DNA of 64,000 nt from Mycolicibacterium gadium (lineage in GTDB: Bacteria > Actinomycetota > Actinomycetes > Mycobacteriales > Mycobacteriaceae): assembly GCF_010728925.1 (NCBI RefSeq), contig NZ_AP022608.1, positions 2,790,001-2,854,000 on the forward strand. Reading direction: 5' to 3'. Positions within the stretch are counted from its first letter, which is position 1. Each line of letters starts with the position of its first letter. This document shows positions 1 to 8,692 of the stretch, piece after piece. The notes beneath the pieces were generated by a model. The model saw nothing but the letters and a program-made list of their open reading frames with translations, did no database searches and was not told where the DNA came from. Position numbers and translations under genes: made by a program.

Positions 1-123
1 CGCGGACGCGGACTCGAGCCGGGCGACGTCACCGGCGCCAGCAAGGGGGTTCACCTTTCGGCGATCACCGATCCCGATGGCAACACGATCAGCCTGATCG
101 GCGGATTCAGGGTCCAATACTGA
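1..123 (+). CDS. C-terminal end of a VOC/glyoxalase-fold protein (partial)
   Basis: Frame 1 is open from the window edge to a TGA at 121-123 and encodes 40 residues ending in DPDGNTISLIGGFRVQY. The DPDGN-x-I-x-L pattern is the usual last strand of vicinal-oxygen-chelate (glyoxalase/bleomycin resistance) domains. The 5' part lies outside the window, so substrate and function cannot be judged. It converges on the aminotransferase gene, whose stop lies 9 bases away. Confidence 0.6.
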   Translation, partial: RGRGLEPGDVTGASKGVHLSAITDPDGNTISLIGGFRVQY

Positions 124-132
124 TCCACGCCG

Positions 133-1170
133 TCAGTGCAGCGCAGCCCGCACAGCGCCCACCACCGCACGGGTGGACTGACGGCTGCCGACGGTGATTC
201 GTACACCGCCGTCGGCGTAGCCGCGGACCTTCAGGCCGGTGCCGTCGAACACCTCGCGCCACTGCCGGCCCCAGGGTGGCAGGTATACGAAGTTGGCGTG
301 CGCATCCGTGCTGTACACCCCCATCGCCCTCAGCCGCATACGCAGGTAGCGGCGTTCGGCGGTGATCATCCGGATACGTTGTTCCAGCTCACTTTCCGCG
401 TCATACGACGCGGCGACAGCCACCATGCCGGTGATGGCGATACCGAACGGCTGCTGCATGGTCCATAGTTCGCGCGCCAGCTCGGGCGCACAGAATCCGT
501 AGCCGACGCGTAGCCCGGCCAGCCCATATGCCTTCGAGAAGGTACGCACTACAACGACATTCGGATACCGGACGACAAGTTCAGGACCGTCGATGCGATG
601 GTGTGGCGCGAGAAACTCGACATACGCCTCGTCGAGCACGACGACGGTGTCGGCCGGGATGCGCTGGAGAAACCGCTCGATGTCGGCTACCGGCTCAACA
701 GTTCCGGTCGGATTGTGCGGCCGGCACACCACCACGACTCGGGCCTTCGCGGCGGCGTCGGCCATGGCGTCGAGGTCGTGGTGGCCGTGTTCGTCGAGTC
801 CGACGGTGACCGACTCCAGCCGGGCCATATGGGCGAAGATCGGATAGCCGTCGAACGTCGGGGACGTCATCACCATTTTGTCGCCGGGGCGCGTGACAGC
901 GTTGAGCACCTGCAGGATCACGCCGGTGGCACCGACCCCGATGACGACCTGCTCGTCGGGCACCCCGAGGTGACCGGCAATCAATGTACGAAGCCGCTCG
1001 GGCAGGAACTCCGGATACCGGTTGCCCGCATCGATGGCGGCGACCAGCGCAGACCGCACCGATGGCAGCGGCGGGAACGGATTCTCGTTGAGCGACAGCG
1101 CCATTGGGTTCACCGCACCGGGCAGCGCGCCCACGGCTGCGTCCGTGACATCGCGATTGGGGGTGGACAT
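133..1170 (-). CDS. PLP-dependent aminotransferase, HisC/Pat-like (class I/II fold)
   Basis: The 345-residue protein has the fold-type I aminotransferase pattern: LNENPFPP near the N-terminus, NRYPE, RPHNPTGT, LDEAYVEF, and RTFSKAYGLAGLRVGY with the Schiff-base lysine at residue 213. HisC and aromatic aminotransferases (Pat) are the nearest recognisable relatives. Length fits that family (about 350). The ATG at 1170 is chosen because it overlaps the stop of the upstream ketosynthase-like gene by one base (TGATG) and follows a GGGAGAGG ribosome-binding site; a GTG at 1188 is also in frame. It is the last gene of the SigL-linked operon. With a ThDP enzyme and a ketosynthase upstream, it plausibly aminates a keto intermediate rather than histidinol phosphate, which is inference. 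Confidence 0.85.
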   Translation of the reverse strand: MSTPNRDVTDAAVGALPGAVNPMALSLNENPFPPLPSVRSALVAAIDAGNRYPEFLPERLRTLIAGHLGVPDEQVVIGVGATGVILQVLNAVTRPGDKMVMTSPTFDGYPIFAHMARLESVTVGLDEHGHHDLDAMADAAAKARVVVVCRPHNPTGTVEPVADIERFLQRIPADTVVVLDEAYVEFLAPHHRIDGPELVVRYPNVVVVRTFSKAYGLAGLRVGYGFCAPELARELWTMQQPFGIAITGMVAVAASYDAESELEQRIRMITAERRYLRMRLRAMGVYSTDAHANFVYLPPWGRQWREVFDGTGLKVRGYADGGVRITVGSRQSTRAVVGAVRAALH

Positions 1171-2180
1171 CAGCCTCTCCCACCCCACCTGACCGCCGCG
1201 GCTCCCGCGAAGTCGCCGGCGTGCGCGAACGCCGACATCATGACGACATCGCCCTTTTTCAGCTGGCCGTCGGTGATGGCACGGTCCAGGTTGATCGGAA
1301 TACCCGCGGCGAACAGGTTCCCGCAGTCATCAAAAGTATCGAGGTGTCTCGATTTATCCAGCTCCATCGCTTCGCGCCAGTTCCGCAGGAATGCGCGATT
1401 CGGCTGGTTGGTCACCAGGAGGTCGAGATCCCTTGGCTTCACGCCGATTCGATCGCACACCGCGTAGGAGACCTCGGGCACCTGTCGGTTGCCCCGGGCC
1501 AGCACCTTGGTGATCTTGCTTTCGGTGAACCCGATGCAGCCCTCCCCCGGACCGGCCTGCCACCACTTACGGGGCGGGTCGACCGCGAGCGTCATGTCGC
1601 CGGCGAACTCACCGTAGGTGCGGCATTCGATGTCGAGGATCGGTGACCGGTCGGACAGCGTCACCAGCCCCACCGCGGCACCATCGCCGGGCACTGACGC
1701 CTGCGCCTTGCGCCGAATCGTCGGCTGGTCGAACGCCTGGCCGGCCGCATTCTGAGCGATCGCTATCAGCGCGGTGCGTCCTTCGCCCGACTCGATCAGG
1801 TTGCGTGCCACTTTCAGCGCGAGCACGAACGCCGCACATCCGCCGTTGTGCAGATCGAGAACCCAATTCGGTTTCATCCCGAGGCGATGCGCCATCCCGC
1901 CGCCTCCGCCGTAGAACGGCATGTCGGGCATCTGGGTGTGGGTGATCAGGATATCGGCGCCCGCGACGGTGTCCTGGCCGTGGCGTTCGATCAGCCCGGC
2001 CGCGGCACTTTCGACCATGTCGATGGCCGTCTCGTCCTCGGCCACATGATGGCGGAACTTCGGCGCCCGGAACATCACGTTGTCGCGCAGGTCGTCGGAT
2101 TCGGCGAACTGGGCGTAATAGTCGGCGCTGATCGGCTTTCCCGGCAGATACGTCGACACATCGATCAGGCTGACAGTCAT
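1170..2180 (-). CDS. Ketosynthase III / HMG-CoA synthase-like thiolase-fold enzyme with a substituted active-site His
   Basis: The 336-residue protein has the thiolase-fold KAS III layout. The nucleophile lies in DLHNGGCAAFVLAL (Cys115) and the Asn-loop in CGNLFAAGIPI. The position that normally carries the catalytic His of an HQxN motif reads TNQPNR, so Asn258 replaces His. The family joins an acyl thioester to a second acyl unit or transfers an acyl group. Loss of the His argues against ordinary decarboxylative condensation and fits acyl transfer or another nucleophile, which is inference. The gene overlaps the SRPBCC gene by one base at its 5' end and the aminotransferase by one base at its 3' end, so translation is probably coupled. 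Confidence 0.8.
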   Translation of the reverse strand: MTVSLIDVSTYLPGKPISADYYAQFAESDDLRDNVMFRAPKFRHHVAEDETAIDMVESAAAGLIERHGQDTVAGADILITHTQMPDMPFYGGGGGMAHRLGMKPNWVLDLHNGGCAAFVLALKVARNLIESGEGRTALIAIAQNAAGQAFDQPTIRRKAQASVPGDGAAVGLVTLSDRSPILDIECRTYGEFAGDMTLAVDPPRKWWQAGPGEGCIGFTESKITKVLARGNRQVPEVSYAVCDRIGVKPRDLDLLVTNQPNRAFLRNWREAMELDKSRHLDTFDDCGNLFAAGIPINLDRAITDGQLKKGDVVMMSAFAHAGDFAGAAAVRWGGRG

Positions 2181-2851
2181 CACTTCATCCAATCCGGCTT
2201 GACGGCGAGGCCGTGGTGGTGGCGGTACTCGGCGATCGCCTTGAGGTTCTTCAGCTCCAGCAGATGACCGTGGCCGAACATGTCCCAGAAGTCCCCGACC
2301 CACACCGGGCGCTTCGGCGGTGCGGTCTCCGGATAGGGGTTCTCGTCGTAGAACGGGTGATGGCAGTTGGTCCACAGCACCACCGAGCCGGGCTTGTCGA
2401 ACACCAACTGCGCGTCGACGATTCGCATCAGATAGATCATCCAAAGGTGCTTGCCCTGATCCCAGGCGCAGTGGTAGTCGATCGTGCGCGCGTCGGGGTT
2501 GGCGACGGTTCGGGTGTAGATCGGGCTTCCCGTGTCGCCGCCGAGTTTGTCGTAGGCCACCCAGAGGCCGGGTTCATCGGTCTGCTCGAACCCGCGCAGG
2601 CTGTAGGTCCACTCCTCGAGGCAGCGGGTGTCCGCCAGCCATTCGTAGAGCTCGTCGGGCGGACAGTCGACGTAATCGTTGACGGTGCAGTATGTTCCGA
2701 AAACCTCGTCGTGGGGATACACCGACCGCATCATCTCCATGATGATCGGTGTCGCCTTCTCCTTCGGAGACGTTTCGACGCGGATCACGCCGTCGAGGGG
2801 GTCGGTGGTGCCCCGGTCGACCGCGATGTCCTCAAGTGCGGGCAGCGACAT
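2180..2851 (-). CDS. SRPBCC (START/polyketide cyclase-like) protein
   Basis: The 223-residue soluble protein resembles the SRPBCC ligand-binding fold: a segment like DYVDCPPDELYEWLADTRC near residue 55 begins the helix-grip, followed by short strands and a long C-terminal helix. It has no signal peptide. The ATG at 2851 is chosen because GAGGAG sits about 8 bases upstream; it lies inside the last 20 bases of the ThDP gene. Members of this fold act as cyclases, aromatases or hydrophobic ligand carriers. The position between a ThDP enzyme and a ketosynthase suggests it holds or shapes their intermediate, which is inference. Family assignment is by general pattern only. Confidence 0.6.
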   Translation of the reverse strand: MSLPALEDIAVDRGTTDPLDGVIRVETSPKEKATPIIMEMMRSVYPHDEVFGTYCTVNDYVDCPPDELYEWLADTRCLEEWTYSLRGFEQTDEPGLWVAYDKLGGDTGSPIYTRTVANPDARTIDYHCAWDQGKHLWMIYLMRIVDAQLVFDKPGSVVLWTNCHHPFYDENPYPETAPPKRPVWVGDFWDMFGHGHLLELKNLKAIAEYRHHHGLAVKPDWMK

Positions 2852-4562
2852 ATGGGTGCTCCTCGTTGGTGTTGTCGGGCTTCTTGTCAGCGTCGGCGTC
2901 GTTGCCGAGAAATGCTGCGAACGGTGGGATTTCATCTGCGGAACACTCGATGCTCACGACTGACGGGCCATCCACGCCCAGTGCAGTCTCGAGCGCGGCG
3001 GGCAGGGCGTCGACATCGTCGACGTCCACCGAACGCAGTTCCGGGAACATCGCGGCCAGGCCGGCGCCCAGCCGGCTCGGCCCGAACCGGTTGTAGCTGT
3101 ACAGGTCGCCGTAGAACTGCTGTTCGCGCGTGACGCACATCGCGTGCGCGTGGTTGTCGAACAGTAGGAAGGTGACGGGCAACCTGTACTGCAGCGCGGT
3201 GTGAATCTCCATGCCGTGCATGAAGAACGAGCCATCGCCGGAGATGACGACGGTGCGGCTGTGCAGGTCGGCGGCGTTGCCGAACGCCACGCCGATACCG
3301 GCACCGAAGCTGTACCCCATACCGCCCATACCCAGCGCGACGATGAACCGGCCGTCACGGCGGACCGGCAGGTGATGTATCGCTGCGGCGCCGACGTTGC
3401 CCGCGTCGACGACGACGTCCACGCCGTCGGGCAGCATCCGGTCGAGCAACGTCATCGCGTCGCGATACCGAATCCCCGGCCCGCTGTGCGCGGGTGGGTG
3501 CAGCTCCGCGCGACGCGCCGTATCGGGGACCCGGAGCCGGGGCGGCCTGCCGCGGCCTGACAGGGCCGTGGTGAGCCTGGACAACGACCCACGGAGGTCG
3601 TCGGTGTGCACATGGGTCCACGGCAGAAAGGGAGCCTCGGCGCCGATCGAGTAGACGTTCGTCGACCGCAGCGCGCGGTCCAGACCGGCGCGCGCCGTCA
3701 CCGACAGCCGGGTGCCGACCACGAGACACAGCGCGCTCTCGGCGATGGCGGTCGCCACGCTGGGATGGCCCATCACGCCGGTCACGCCGAGGGCGGACGA
3801 CGAGCCCATTCCCGGTGTGCCCGCGACGTCTTTGGCGTCGGGCACGCATGCCACCCGCGCCCGCAGCAGTGCCCGCAGCTGTTCGAGTTCGGCCCGGGCA
3901 TCGTCTCGGGCCACCTGCTCACCGGCGATGATCGTGACCGGCCCGTCTACCCGCCGAAGTGCGCGCACGATCGGATGCGGATCACCGGTATGTACGGTGC
4001 GCTGGATGATCGAGATCTCGGTGCCGTTCACGGACTCGAGTGTTGCCTGCTGAATATCCTTGGGCAGCAACAGGACTGCGGGCCCGCCCGTCTTCGCCGC
4101 GGCGATGGCCTCCGGTAGCGCCGCGACGATGTCCTCCGCGGTCGTCACACGCCGGCAATAGACCGACACCGCCGAGAACAACGCCTGCCCGTCGAGTGCA
4201 CCGTTACGGCCGCTGGTGTCCTGGAACGCCCCTCGACCGTCGAGTGCCGTCGGGGCCTGCCCGATGAGTGCCAGCACCGGCACCCGGCTCGCATAGGCTT
4301 CGCCCAGGCCCGGAACCGTGTTGAGGCATCCGCCGCCCGACGTCGCGGCGACCACGCCCAGTCCGGCGCCGCTGCGGCTGTAACCGTCGGCCATTGTGGC
4401 AGCGGAGAACTCGTGCTTGGCCAGCACCGCGGTGATGTCAGCGCGGTAGAACGCAGCGTCGTACAGATCCTCGATATTCGCGCCGTCGACGCCGAAGATG
4501 TAATCGACCCCCACCGACGCGAGATACGCGACGATGTGGTCGACAACTCGATGCCTTGCCAT
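2832..4562 (-). CDS. Thiamine diphosphate-dependent enzyme (acetolactate synthase/decarboxylase superfamily)
   Basis: The 576-residue protein has all three ThDP-enzyme domains. The Pyr domain carries the cofactor-activating glutamate in AVLAKHEFSAATMADGY (Glu51), a central domain follows, and the PP domain has the Mg/ThDP motif starting at GDGSFF (442-447) and ending at LLFDN. Relatives decarboxylate 2-keto acids and may ligate the resulting acyl anion to an acceptor. No FAD-site or regulatory-subunit partner is evident, so true acetolactate synthase is unlikely. The ATG at 4562 has no Shine-Dalgarno sequence. Instead a SigL-type promoter ends 6 bases upstream, so the mRNA is probably leaderless. 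First gene of a four-gene overlapping set. The substrate cannot be read from the sequence. Confidence 0.85.
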   Translation of the reverse strand: MARHRVVDHIVAYLASVGVDYIFGVDGANIEDLYDAAFYRADITAVLAKHEFSAATMADGYSRSGAGLGVVAATSGGGCLNTVPGLGEAYASRVPVLALIGQAPTALDGRGAFQDTSGRNGALDGQALFSAVSVYCRRVTTAEDIVAALPEAIAAAKTGGPAVLLLPKDIQQATLESVNGTEISIIQRTVHTGDPHPIVRALRRVDGPVTIIAGEQVARDDARAELEQLRALLRARVACVPDAKDVAGTPGMGSSSALGVTGVMGHPSVATAIAESALCLVVGTRLSVTARAGLDRALRSTNVYSIGAEAPFLPWTHVHTDDLRGSLSRLTTALSGRGRPPRLRVPDTARRAELHPPAHSGPGIRYRDAMTLLDRMLPDGVDVVVDAGNVGAAAIHHLPVRRDGRFIVALGMGGMGYSFGAGIGVAFGNAADLHSRTVVISGDGSFFMHGMEIHTALQYRLPVTFLLFDNHAHAMCVTREQQFYGDLYSYNRFGPSRLGAGLAAMFPELRSVDVDDVDALPAALETALGVDGPSVVSIECSADEIPPFAAFLGNDADADKKPDNTNEEHPYVAART

Positions 4563-4568
4563 ATAGAG

Positions 4569-4596
4569 GACACGAACGGCTACGAGATTCGGTTCA
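4569..4596 (-). promoter_or_regulatory. SigL-type ECF promoter for the ThDP gene cluster
   Basis: On the minus strand the gap after rslA holds TGAACC (4591-4596), exactly 16 bases, then CGTGTC (4569-4574). This fits the SigL consensus I recall for M. tuberculosis (TGAACC, 16-18 bases, CGTgtr). Six bases separate CGTGTC from the ATG at 4562, so a start 7 bases after the -10 would be the A of the ATG. Confidence 0.75.
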
Positions 4597-4610
4597 CCCC
4601 GTGGCTGGAA

Positions 4611-5345
4611 TCACAGCTGCTTTTCGAGCAGCACCTGGCCGGAATCGGGTGAAACCAGTTGCACAGCAGCGATTTCGTCGATCGGGAGGGGCGTGTTCGC
4701 GCTGGGTAAGGCGGTCGCGCCCGACAGGCCCAGCCACGTCGCGACCTGGCTCTGACTACCGTCGCGGCCGACCACGACCATCCCCAGATTCTGCGGCGGT
4801 GCATCGCGCCTGCCCCAGTCGCCGTACGTGCACGCCATGTCGATGCGGGTACCCCAGCCGTAGCCGGTCAGGCTGATGGTCGCGTTGATCGGTGTCTCGG
4901 ACACCTTCGACATCTCCATCGCGGATCCGGCGATCTGGTCGGTGCCGGTCCCAAAGCCCAGCGCATCAGGTCGTATGGCGATCACCAGTCCAATGGCCAG
5001 CACCGCGGCCGCGGCGGCCAGCGCGGCGGTCGTCATCCAGCGGGAGCGCCTGCGGCTCGCGTTGACGCGATGCAACAACGAATCCAGCATCTGCGGTCGC
5101 AAATGCGGCTCGGACTGTTCTCCGTCGAGCGACGCAATGTCGGCCTTGTCCAGTTTGGCGAGCAGCGGAGGAATCTCACCCAGTTCGTCGACGGCGGCGC
5201 GGCACCGCGGACACATCTGCAGGTGCGCCTCGTACTCCACGCGCTCGTCGGTGGATAAGGCGCCGAGGACGTAAGCGGCGTCCCACGTCGCATAGCGATC
5301 GTCGTCCACCTCGTCACCACCCCTCGGCAGTCCGAACAGTGTCAT
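4611..5345 (-). CDS. rslA: Anti-sigma-L factor with zinc-binding HxxxCxxC motif
   Basis: The 244-residue membrane protein has the zinc-associated anti-sigma signature at 41-48 (His41, Cys45, Cys48 in YEAHLQMCPRC). It has one membrane helix (about 105-125) and an extracytoplasmic C-terminal domain. In M. tuberculosis RslA holds SigL inactive and releases it when the zinc/thiol site is disturbed. Its start overlaps the sigL stop by 4 bases (ATGA), the usual arrangement for an ECF sigma factor and its inhibitor. Size is close to the M. tuberculosis protein (about 250). A second SigL-type promoter lies just after its stop. Confidence 0.85.
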   Translation of the reverse strand: MTLFGLPRGGDEVDDDRYATWDAAYVLGALSTDERVEYEAHLQMCPRCRAAVDELGEIPPLLAKLDKADIASLDGEQSEPHLRPQMLDSLLHRVNASRRRSRWMTTAALAAAAAVLAIGLVIAIRPDALGFGTGTDQIAGSAMEMSKVSETPINATISLTGYGWGTRIDMACTYGDWGRRDAPPQNLGMVVVGRDGSQSQVATWLGLSGATALPSANTPLPIDEIAAVQLVSPDSGQVLLEKQL

Positions 5346-5866
5346 CTCCTCACCCCCATCTCCTGCAGCCGCAGGCGCAGGGCCCGCATCCCGTAGTGCA
5401 GCCGCGATTTCACGGTGCCTTCGGCGATCTGCAGATCGGCAGCGATCTGGGCGGTTGAAGCGCCCTGGTAGTACGCGCGGCTGATGACGGCCCGGTGGTC
5501 CTCGGACAGCTGGGCCAACGCCTCGCTGAGCAACATGCGGTCCAGCGCCGTCTCCACCTCATCGGGTCCCGCGCGGTCCGCCGCTTGTTCCACGTCGGGG
5601 GTCCCCGTTTCGCTGCGGAACCTCGCGCTTCGTCTTTCGTCGATGACGAGGTTACGCGCGACGGTGAACAGCCACGCCCGCGCGGACCTCTCGCTGTCGC
5701 CGGTCACCTCGGGATGGCGCCACGCCCGCAGTAGCGTCTCCTGCACGACATCCTCCGCTCGAGCTGCATCCCCGGTGAGCCGCACGACATAGCGCCAAAG
5801 GACTGCGGCGTGCTCCTCAAAGAGCACCCGCATGACCTGGCTTTCTGCGGTCCCGGGGTCGTCCAA
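5342..5866 (-). CDS. sigL: ECF RNA polymerase sigma factor SigL
   Basis: The 174-residue protein has ECF sigma region 2 (about 10-75, including the AEDVVQETLLRAWRH core) and region 4 (about 110-170, with the helix-turn-helix around STAQIAADLQIAEGTVKSRL). Identity as SigL rests on the RslA-type gene downstream, the map-adk-secY genes upstream as in M. tuberculosis, and a TGAACC/CGT promoter in front. The start is TTG (5864-5866), preceded by GGAGG with 7 bases spacing. The gene is predicted to be autoregulated. Confidence 0.85.
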   Translation of the reverse strand: MDDPGTAESQVMRVLFEEHAAVLWRYVVRLTGDAARAEDVVQETLLRAWRHPEVTGDSERSARAWLFTVARNLVIDERRSARFRSETGTPDVEQAADRAGPDEVETALDRMLLSEALAQLSEDHRAVISRAYYQGASTAQIAADLQIAEGTVKSRLHYGMRALRLRLQEMGVRR

Positions 5867-5884
5867 ATTTCAACCTCCGTTGGT

Positions 5885-5912
5885 AATACGAGGTTGCGGG
5901 TCATCCGGTTCA
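5885..5912 (-). promoter_or_regulatory. Autoregulatory SigL-type promoter of sigL-rslA
   Basis: Minus-strand TGAACC (5907-5912) is followed by 16 bases and CGTATT (5885-5890). Element and spacing match the promoter in front of the ThDP gene. The predicted leader is only about 12 bases and contains the GGAGG ribosome-binding site. Confidence 0.7.
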
Positions 5913-5959
5913 GTGTCGACGGATTCCCGTCCACCGCCCAGTGTGGACTCGTTGCACGC

Positions 5960-5997
5960 AAAACGGGCCGAATGTGTGCGGGTAACCCGCGTTCGGC
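5960..5997 (-). terminator. Hairpin terminator after map
   Basis: Just downstream of the map stop, the minus strand folds as an outer stem GCCGAA/TTCGGC (5992-5997 with 5967-5972) around an inner stem GCGGGT/ACCCGC (5978-5983 with 5985-5990). A TTTT run lies at 5960-5963. It probably ends the secY-adk-map transcript and isolates sigL. Confidence 0.5.
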
Positions 5998-6004
5998 GGG
6001 AGGT

Positions 6005-6802
6005 CTAGAGCGACGTGAGGAGCCGCGGCCCGTCGTCGGTGACGGCCACGGTGTGTTCCCAGTGCGCGGCGCGGGATCCGTCGGCCGTGACGACGGTCCA
6101 CTGGTCTTTGAGCACAACGGTCTTCGTGGTGCCGAGAGTGAGCATCGGTTCGATGGCCAGCACCGAGCCGGCCGCCAGATGCGGGCCCCGTCCGGGTGCC
6201 CCTTCGTTGGGCAGGAACGGGTCCATGTGCATCTGCCTGCCGATGCCGTGCCCGCCGTAGCCGGCGACGATCCCGAACTTGCGCCCGTACCGCTTCTCGG
6301 CGGCATGCGACTCGACCTCGATCGCGTGTGAGACGTCGGTGAGCCGGTTGCCGGGCACCATCGCGGCGATGCCCGCCTCCATGGCCTCGCGGGTGGCTGC
6401 GGACAGCGCTTCGTCGACGGGAATCAACGGACCGATACCGAAGGTGACCGCGGAGTCGCCGTGCCAGCCATCCAGGATCGCCCCGCAATCGATGGACACC
6501 AAATCGCCCGACGCGAGGATGTCGTCCGCGGACGGAATGCCATGCACCACACGATCATTGACCGACGAGCAGATGCTGGCCGGAAAGCCGTGGTAGCCGA
6601 GAAACGACGGGGTCCCGCCACCGTCGCGGATCACCGCTTCGGCGATCTCGTCGAGCGCGAGCGTGGACACACCGGGGACCGCGGCTTCGCGGACCGCGGC
6701 CAACGCGGACGCAACCAGTGCCCCCGCAGCGGCCATCGCGTCGAGTTCGGCGGGGGTGCGCTGCGGCACGACCCGGCGGCTGCGCAGCCCTGGCAGACCC
6801 AT
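6005..6802 (-). CDS. map: Type I methionine aminopeptidase
   Basis: The 265-residue pita-bread enzyme removes the initiator methionine from nascent proteins. Metal ligands are visible in order: [19 protein letters not shown] (two Asp), [16 protein letters not shown] (His), VLAIEPML (Glu) and [10 protein letters not shown] (Glu). The substrate-pocket His is in [21 protein letters not shown]. The ATG at 6802 ([10 protein letters not shown]) is 7 bases after the adk stop and gives the expected length. Upstream sequence stays open but reads into adk. It follows secY-adk as in most actinobacteria. Confidence 0.93.
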   Translation of the reverse strand: MGLPGLRSRRVVPQRTPAELDAMAAAGALVASALAAVREAAVPGVSTLALDEIAEAVIRDGGGTPSFLGYHGFPASICSSVNDRVVHGIPSADDILASGDLVSIDCGAILDGWHGDSAVTFGIGPLIPVDEALSAATREAMEAGIAAMVPGNRLTDVSHAIEVESHAAEKRYGRKFGIVAGYGGHGIGRQMHMDPFLPNEGAPGRGPHLAAGSVLAIEPMLTLGTTKTVVLKDQWTVVTADGSRAAHWEHTVAVTDDGPRLLTSL

Positions 6803-6809
6803 GACCGAA

Positions 6810-7358
6810 CTACTTGCCGAGCGCTCGTAGCGCCCGGGCGAACACCTCGTCCAGCGGGCCCACGGCATCGACGGTCTGGAGGTTGTTGTGGGAGTAATAC
6901 TCCAGCAGCGGCTCGGTCTCGTCCCGGTAGACCTGCATCCGGTTGCGGATGACGTCTTCGGTGTCGTCGGCGCGGCCACGGGCCTTGAGCCTCGTGAAGA
7001 GCTCGTCCTCTGAGACGGCGAACTCCAGCACGGCGTCGAGCTTGGTGTTGTGGTTCTTCAGCATCTCGTCGAGGGCCTTGGCCTGCTCGACCGAGCGCGG
7101 GTAACCGTCGAGGATGAACCCGGCGGCCGCGTCCTCCTGCTCGATCCGGTCCTCGACCAGTGCATTGGTGAGGGTGCTCGGCACCAGGTCGCCGGCGTCG
7201 AGGTAACGCTTGGCCTCGACCCCCAGTTCGGTGCCTTCGTTGATGTTCTTGCGGAACAGGTCGCCGGTTGAGATCTGCGGGATTCCGAGCTTCTCAGAGA
7301 GCTTCTGTGCCTGGGTGCCTTTACCCGCGCCGGGCGGTCCGAGTAGAACGACTCTCAC
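6810..7358 (-). CDS. adk: Adenylate kinase
   Basis: The 182-residue enzyme interconverts ATP + AMP and 2 ADP. The P-loop is [10 protein letters not shown] (8-17), and the NMP-binding segment includes [10 protein letters not shown] and [10 protein letters not shown]. The LID is short ([17 protein letters not shown]) without a zinc-finger insert, as in other actinobacterial forms. The start is GTG, with GTGA overlapping the secY stop by 4 bases, so the two are translationally coupled. Confidence 0.95.
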   Translation of the reverse strand: MRVVLLGPPGAGKGTQAQKLSEKLGIPQISTGDLFRKNINEGTELGVEAKRYLDAGDLVPSTLTNALVEDRIEQEDAAAGFILDGYPRSVEQAKALDEMLKNHNTKLDAVLEFAVSEDELFTRLKARGRADDTEDVIRNRMQVYRDETEPLLEYYSHNNLQTVDAVGPLDEVFARALRALGK

Positions 7359-8692
7359 TTCAGGAACCCTTCGTAGTTGCGTTGCATCAGCTGGCTCTCG
7401 ATCTGTTTGACCGTATCCAAGCCGACACCGACCATGATCAGAACCGCAGTACCGCCGAAGGGCAGGTTCTGCACTGAGCCGGTGTTGCCGATCTGCAGGA
7501 ACAGGTTCGGCAACACGGCGATGACGCCCAGATAGATCGAGCCCGGCAGGGTGATCCGATTGAGCACATATCGCAGATAGTCGGCGGTGGGCGCACCTGG
7601 ACGGATGCCCGGGATGAACCCACCGAACTTCTTCATCTCGTCGGCACGTTCCTCGGGGTTGAACGTGATCGACACATAGAAGTACGTGAAGAAGATGATG
7701 AGCCCGAAATAGACCGCGATATAGGCCGGGTCAGCCGGGTTCGTCAGGTATTCGGCAATGAACCTCGAAAAGCCGCTGTTGGCCGCGTTCGGGTCCCCGC
7801 TGGTGATCAGCTGCGTGATGAGGTGCGGGATATAGATGAGCGACGACGCGAATATGACCGGGATGACGCCCGCCTGGTTCACCTTCAGCGGCAGATAGGT
7901 CGACGTGCCGCCGTACATCCGCCTGCCGACCATGCGCTTGGCGTACTGGACGGGGATGCGTCGCTGTCCCTGCTCGACGAACACCACGCCCACGACGATG
8001 CCCAGCGTCGCCAGGCAGACCATGGTGAACACCAGGCCGCCACGGCTGTCCAGAATGGACTTGCCCTCGCCCGGGATCGCCGACGCGATGCTGGCGAAGA
8101 TCATCAGCGACATGCCGTTGCCGATGCCGCGCTCGGTGACCAGCTCGCCCATCCACATCACCAGCGCGGCGCCCGCGGTCATCACCAGCACCATCACGAC
8201 GAGCGTGAAGATGTTCAGGCCGTCGCTCTGACCCTGGATGATGTCGAGCGTGCAGCCCTGCAGCAGGCCACCGTTGGCGGCCAGCGCCACGATGCTGGTC
8301 GACTGCAGCAGGGCCAGGGCGATCGACAGGTAACGCGTGTACTGCGTCATCTTCGTCTGGCCGGCCTGGCCCTCTTTACGCAGCTGCTCGAAACGCGGGA
8401 TGACGACGGTCAGCAGCTGAACGATGATGCTGGCGGTGATGTAGGGCATGATGCCGACCGCGAACACCGAGAGCTGCAGGAGCGCGCCGCCGGAAAACAG
8501 GTTGATCAGTGAGTAGACCTGGCCCGAATCGCCGCCGCTGACCTCCGCGATGCACTGCTGAACGTTCGGGTAGTTGACGCCGGGCGACGGAATCGAGGCG
8601 CCCACGCGGTAAAGGATGACGATGCCGATGGTGAAGAGGATTTTGCGCCGCAGGTCCACTGTCCGCAGTGACGAGATGAAAGCCGAAAGCAC
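7355..8692 (-). CDS. secY: Preprotein translocase channel subunit SecY
   Basis: The 445-residue membrane protein has the ten hydrophobic segments of SecY. It has the N-terminal cytoplasmic helix ([19 protein letters not shown]), a plug region rich in Gly/Ser after TM1, and conserved loops such as RISIALA-type and FTYFYV. It forms the protein-conducting channel with SecE and SecG. The start is GTG with GGAAGA upstream. Length matches mycobacterial SecY (about 441). It heads the secY-adk-map unit. Confidence 0.95.
   Translation of the reverse strand: MLSAFISSLRTVDLRRKILFTIGIVILYRVGASIPSPGVNYPNVQQCIAEVSGGDSGQVYSLINLFSGGALLQLSVFAVGIMPYITASIIVQLLTVVIPRFEQLRKEGQAGQTKMTQYTRYLSIALALLQSTSIVALAANGGLLQGCTLDIIQGQSDGLNIFTLVVMVLVMTAGAALVMWMGELVTERGIGNGMSLMIFASIASAIPGEGKSILDSRGGLVFTMVCLATLGIVVGVVFVEQGQRRIPVQYAKRMVGRRMYGGTSTYLPLKVNQAGVIPVIFASSLIYIPHLITQLITSGDPNAANSGFSRFIAEYLTNPADPAYIAVYFGLIIFFTYFYVSITFNPEERADEMKKFGGFIPGIRPGAPTADYLRYVLNRITLPGSIYLGVIAVLPNLFLQIGNTGSVQNLPFGGTAVLIMVGVGLDTVKQIESQLMQRNYEGFLK

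Noticed and set aside
41..60. GGTTCA/TGAACC hexamers at other sites (about 45, 1086, 7764, 11316, 19313) as SigL promoters
   Set aside because: None has CGT at 16 bases on the proper side, unlike the two sites at 4569-4596 and 5885-5912.
2213..3133. Long plus-strand open frame opposite the ThDP and SRPBCC genes
   Set aside because: It is a shadow of high-GC codon bias: no recognisable domain, rich in Arg/Val/His, and the opposite strand carries clear enzyme motifs.
2832..4562. Acetolactate synthase (ilvB) assignment
   Set aside because: No ilvN/ilvC neighbours, and the context is an unrelated enzyme set; only the ThDP superfamily is supported.
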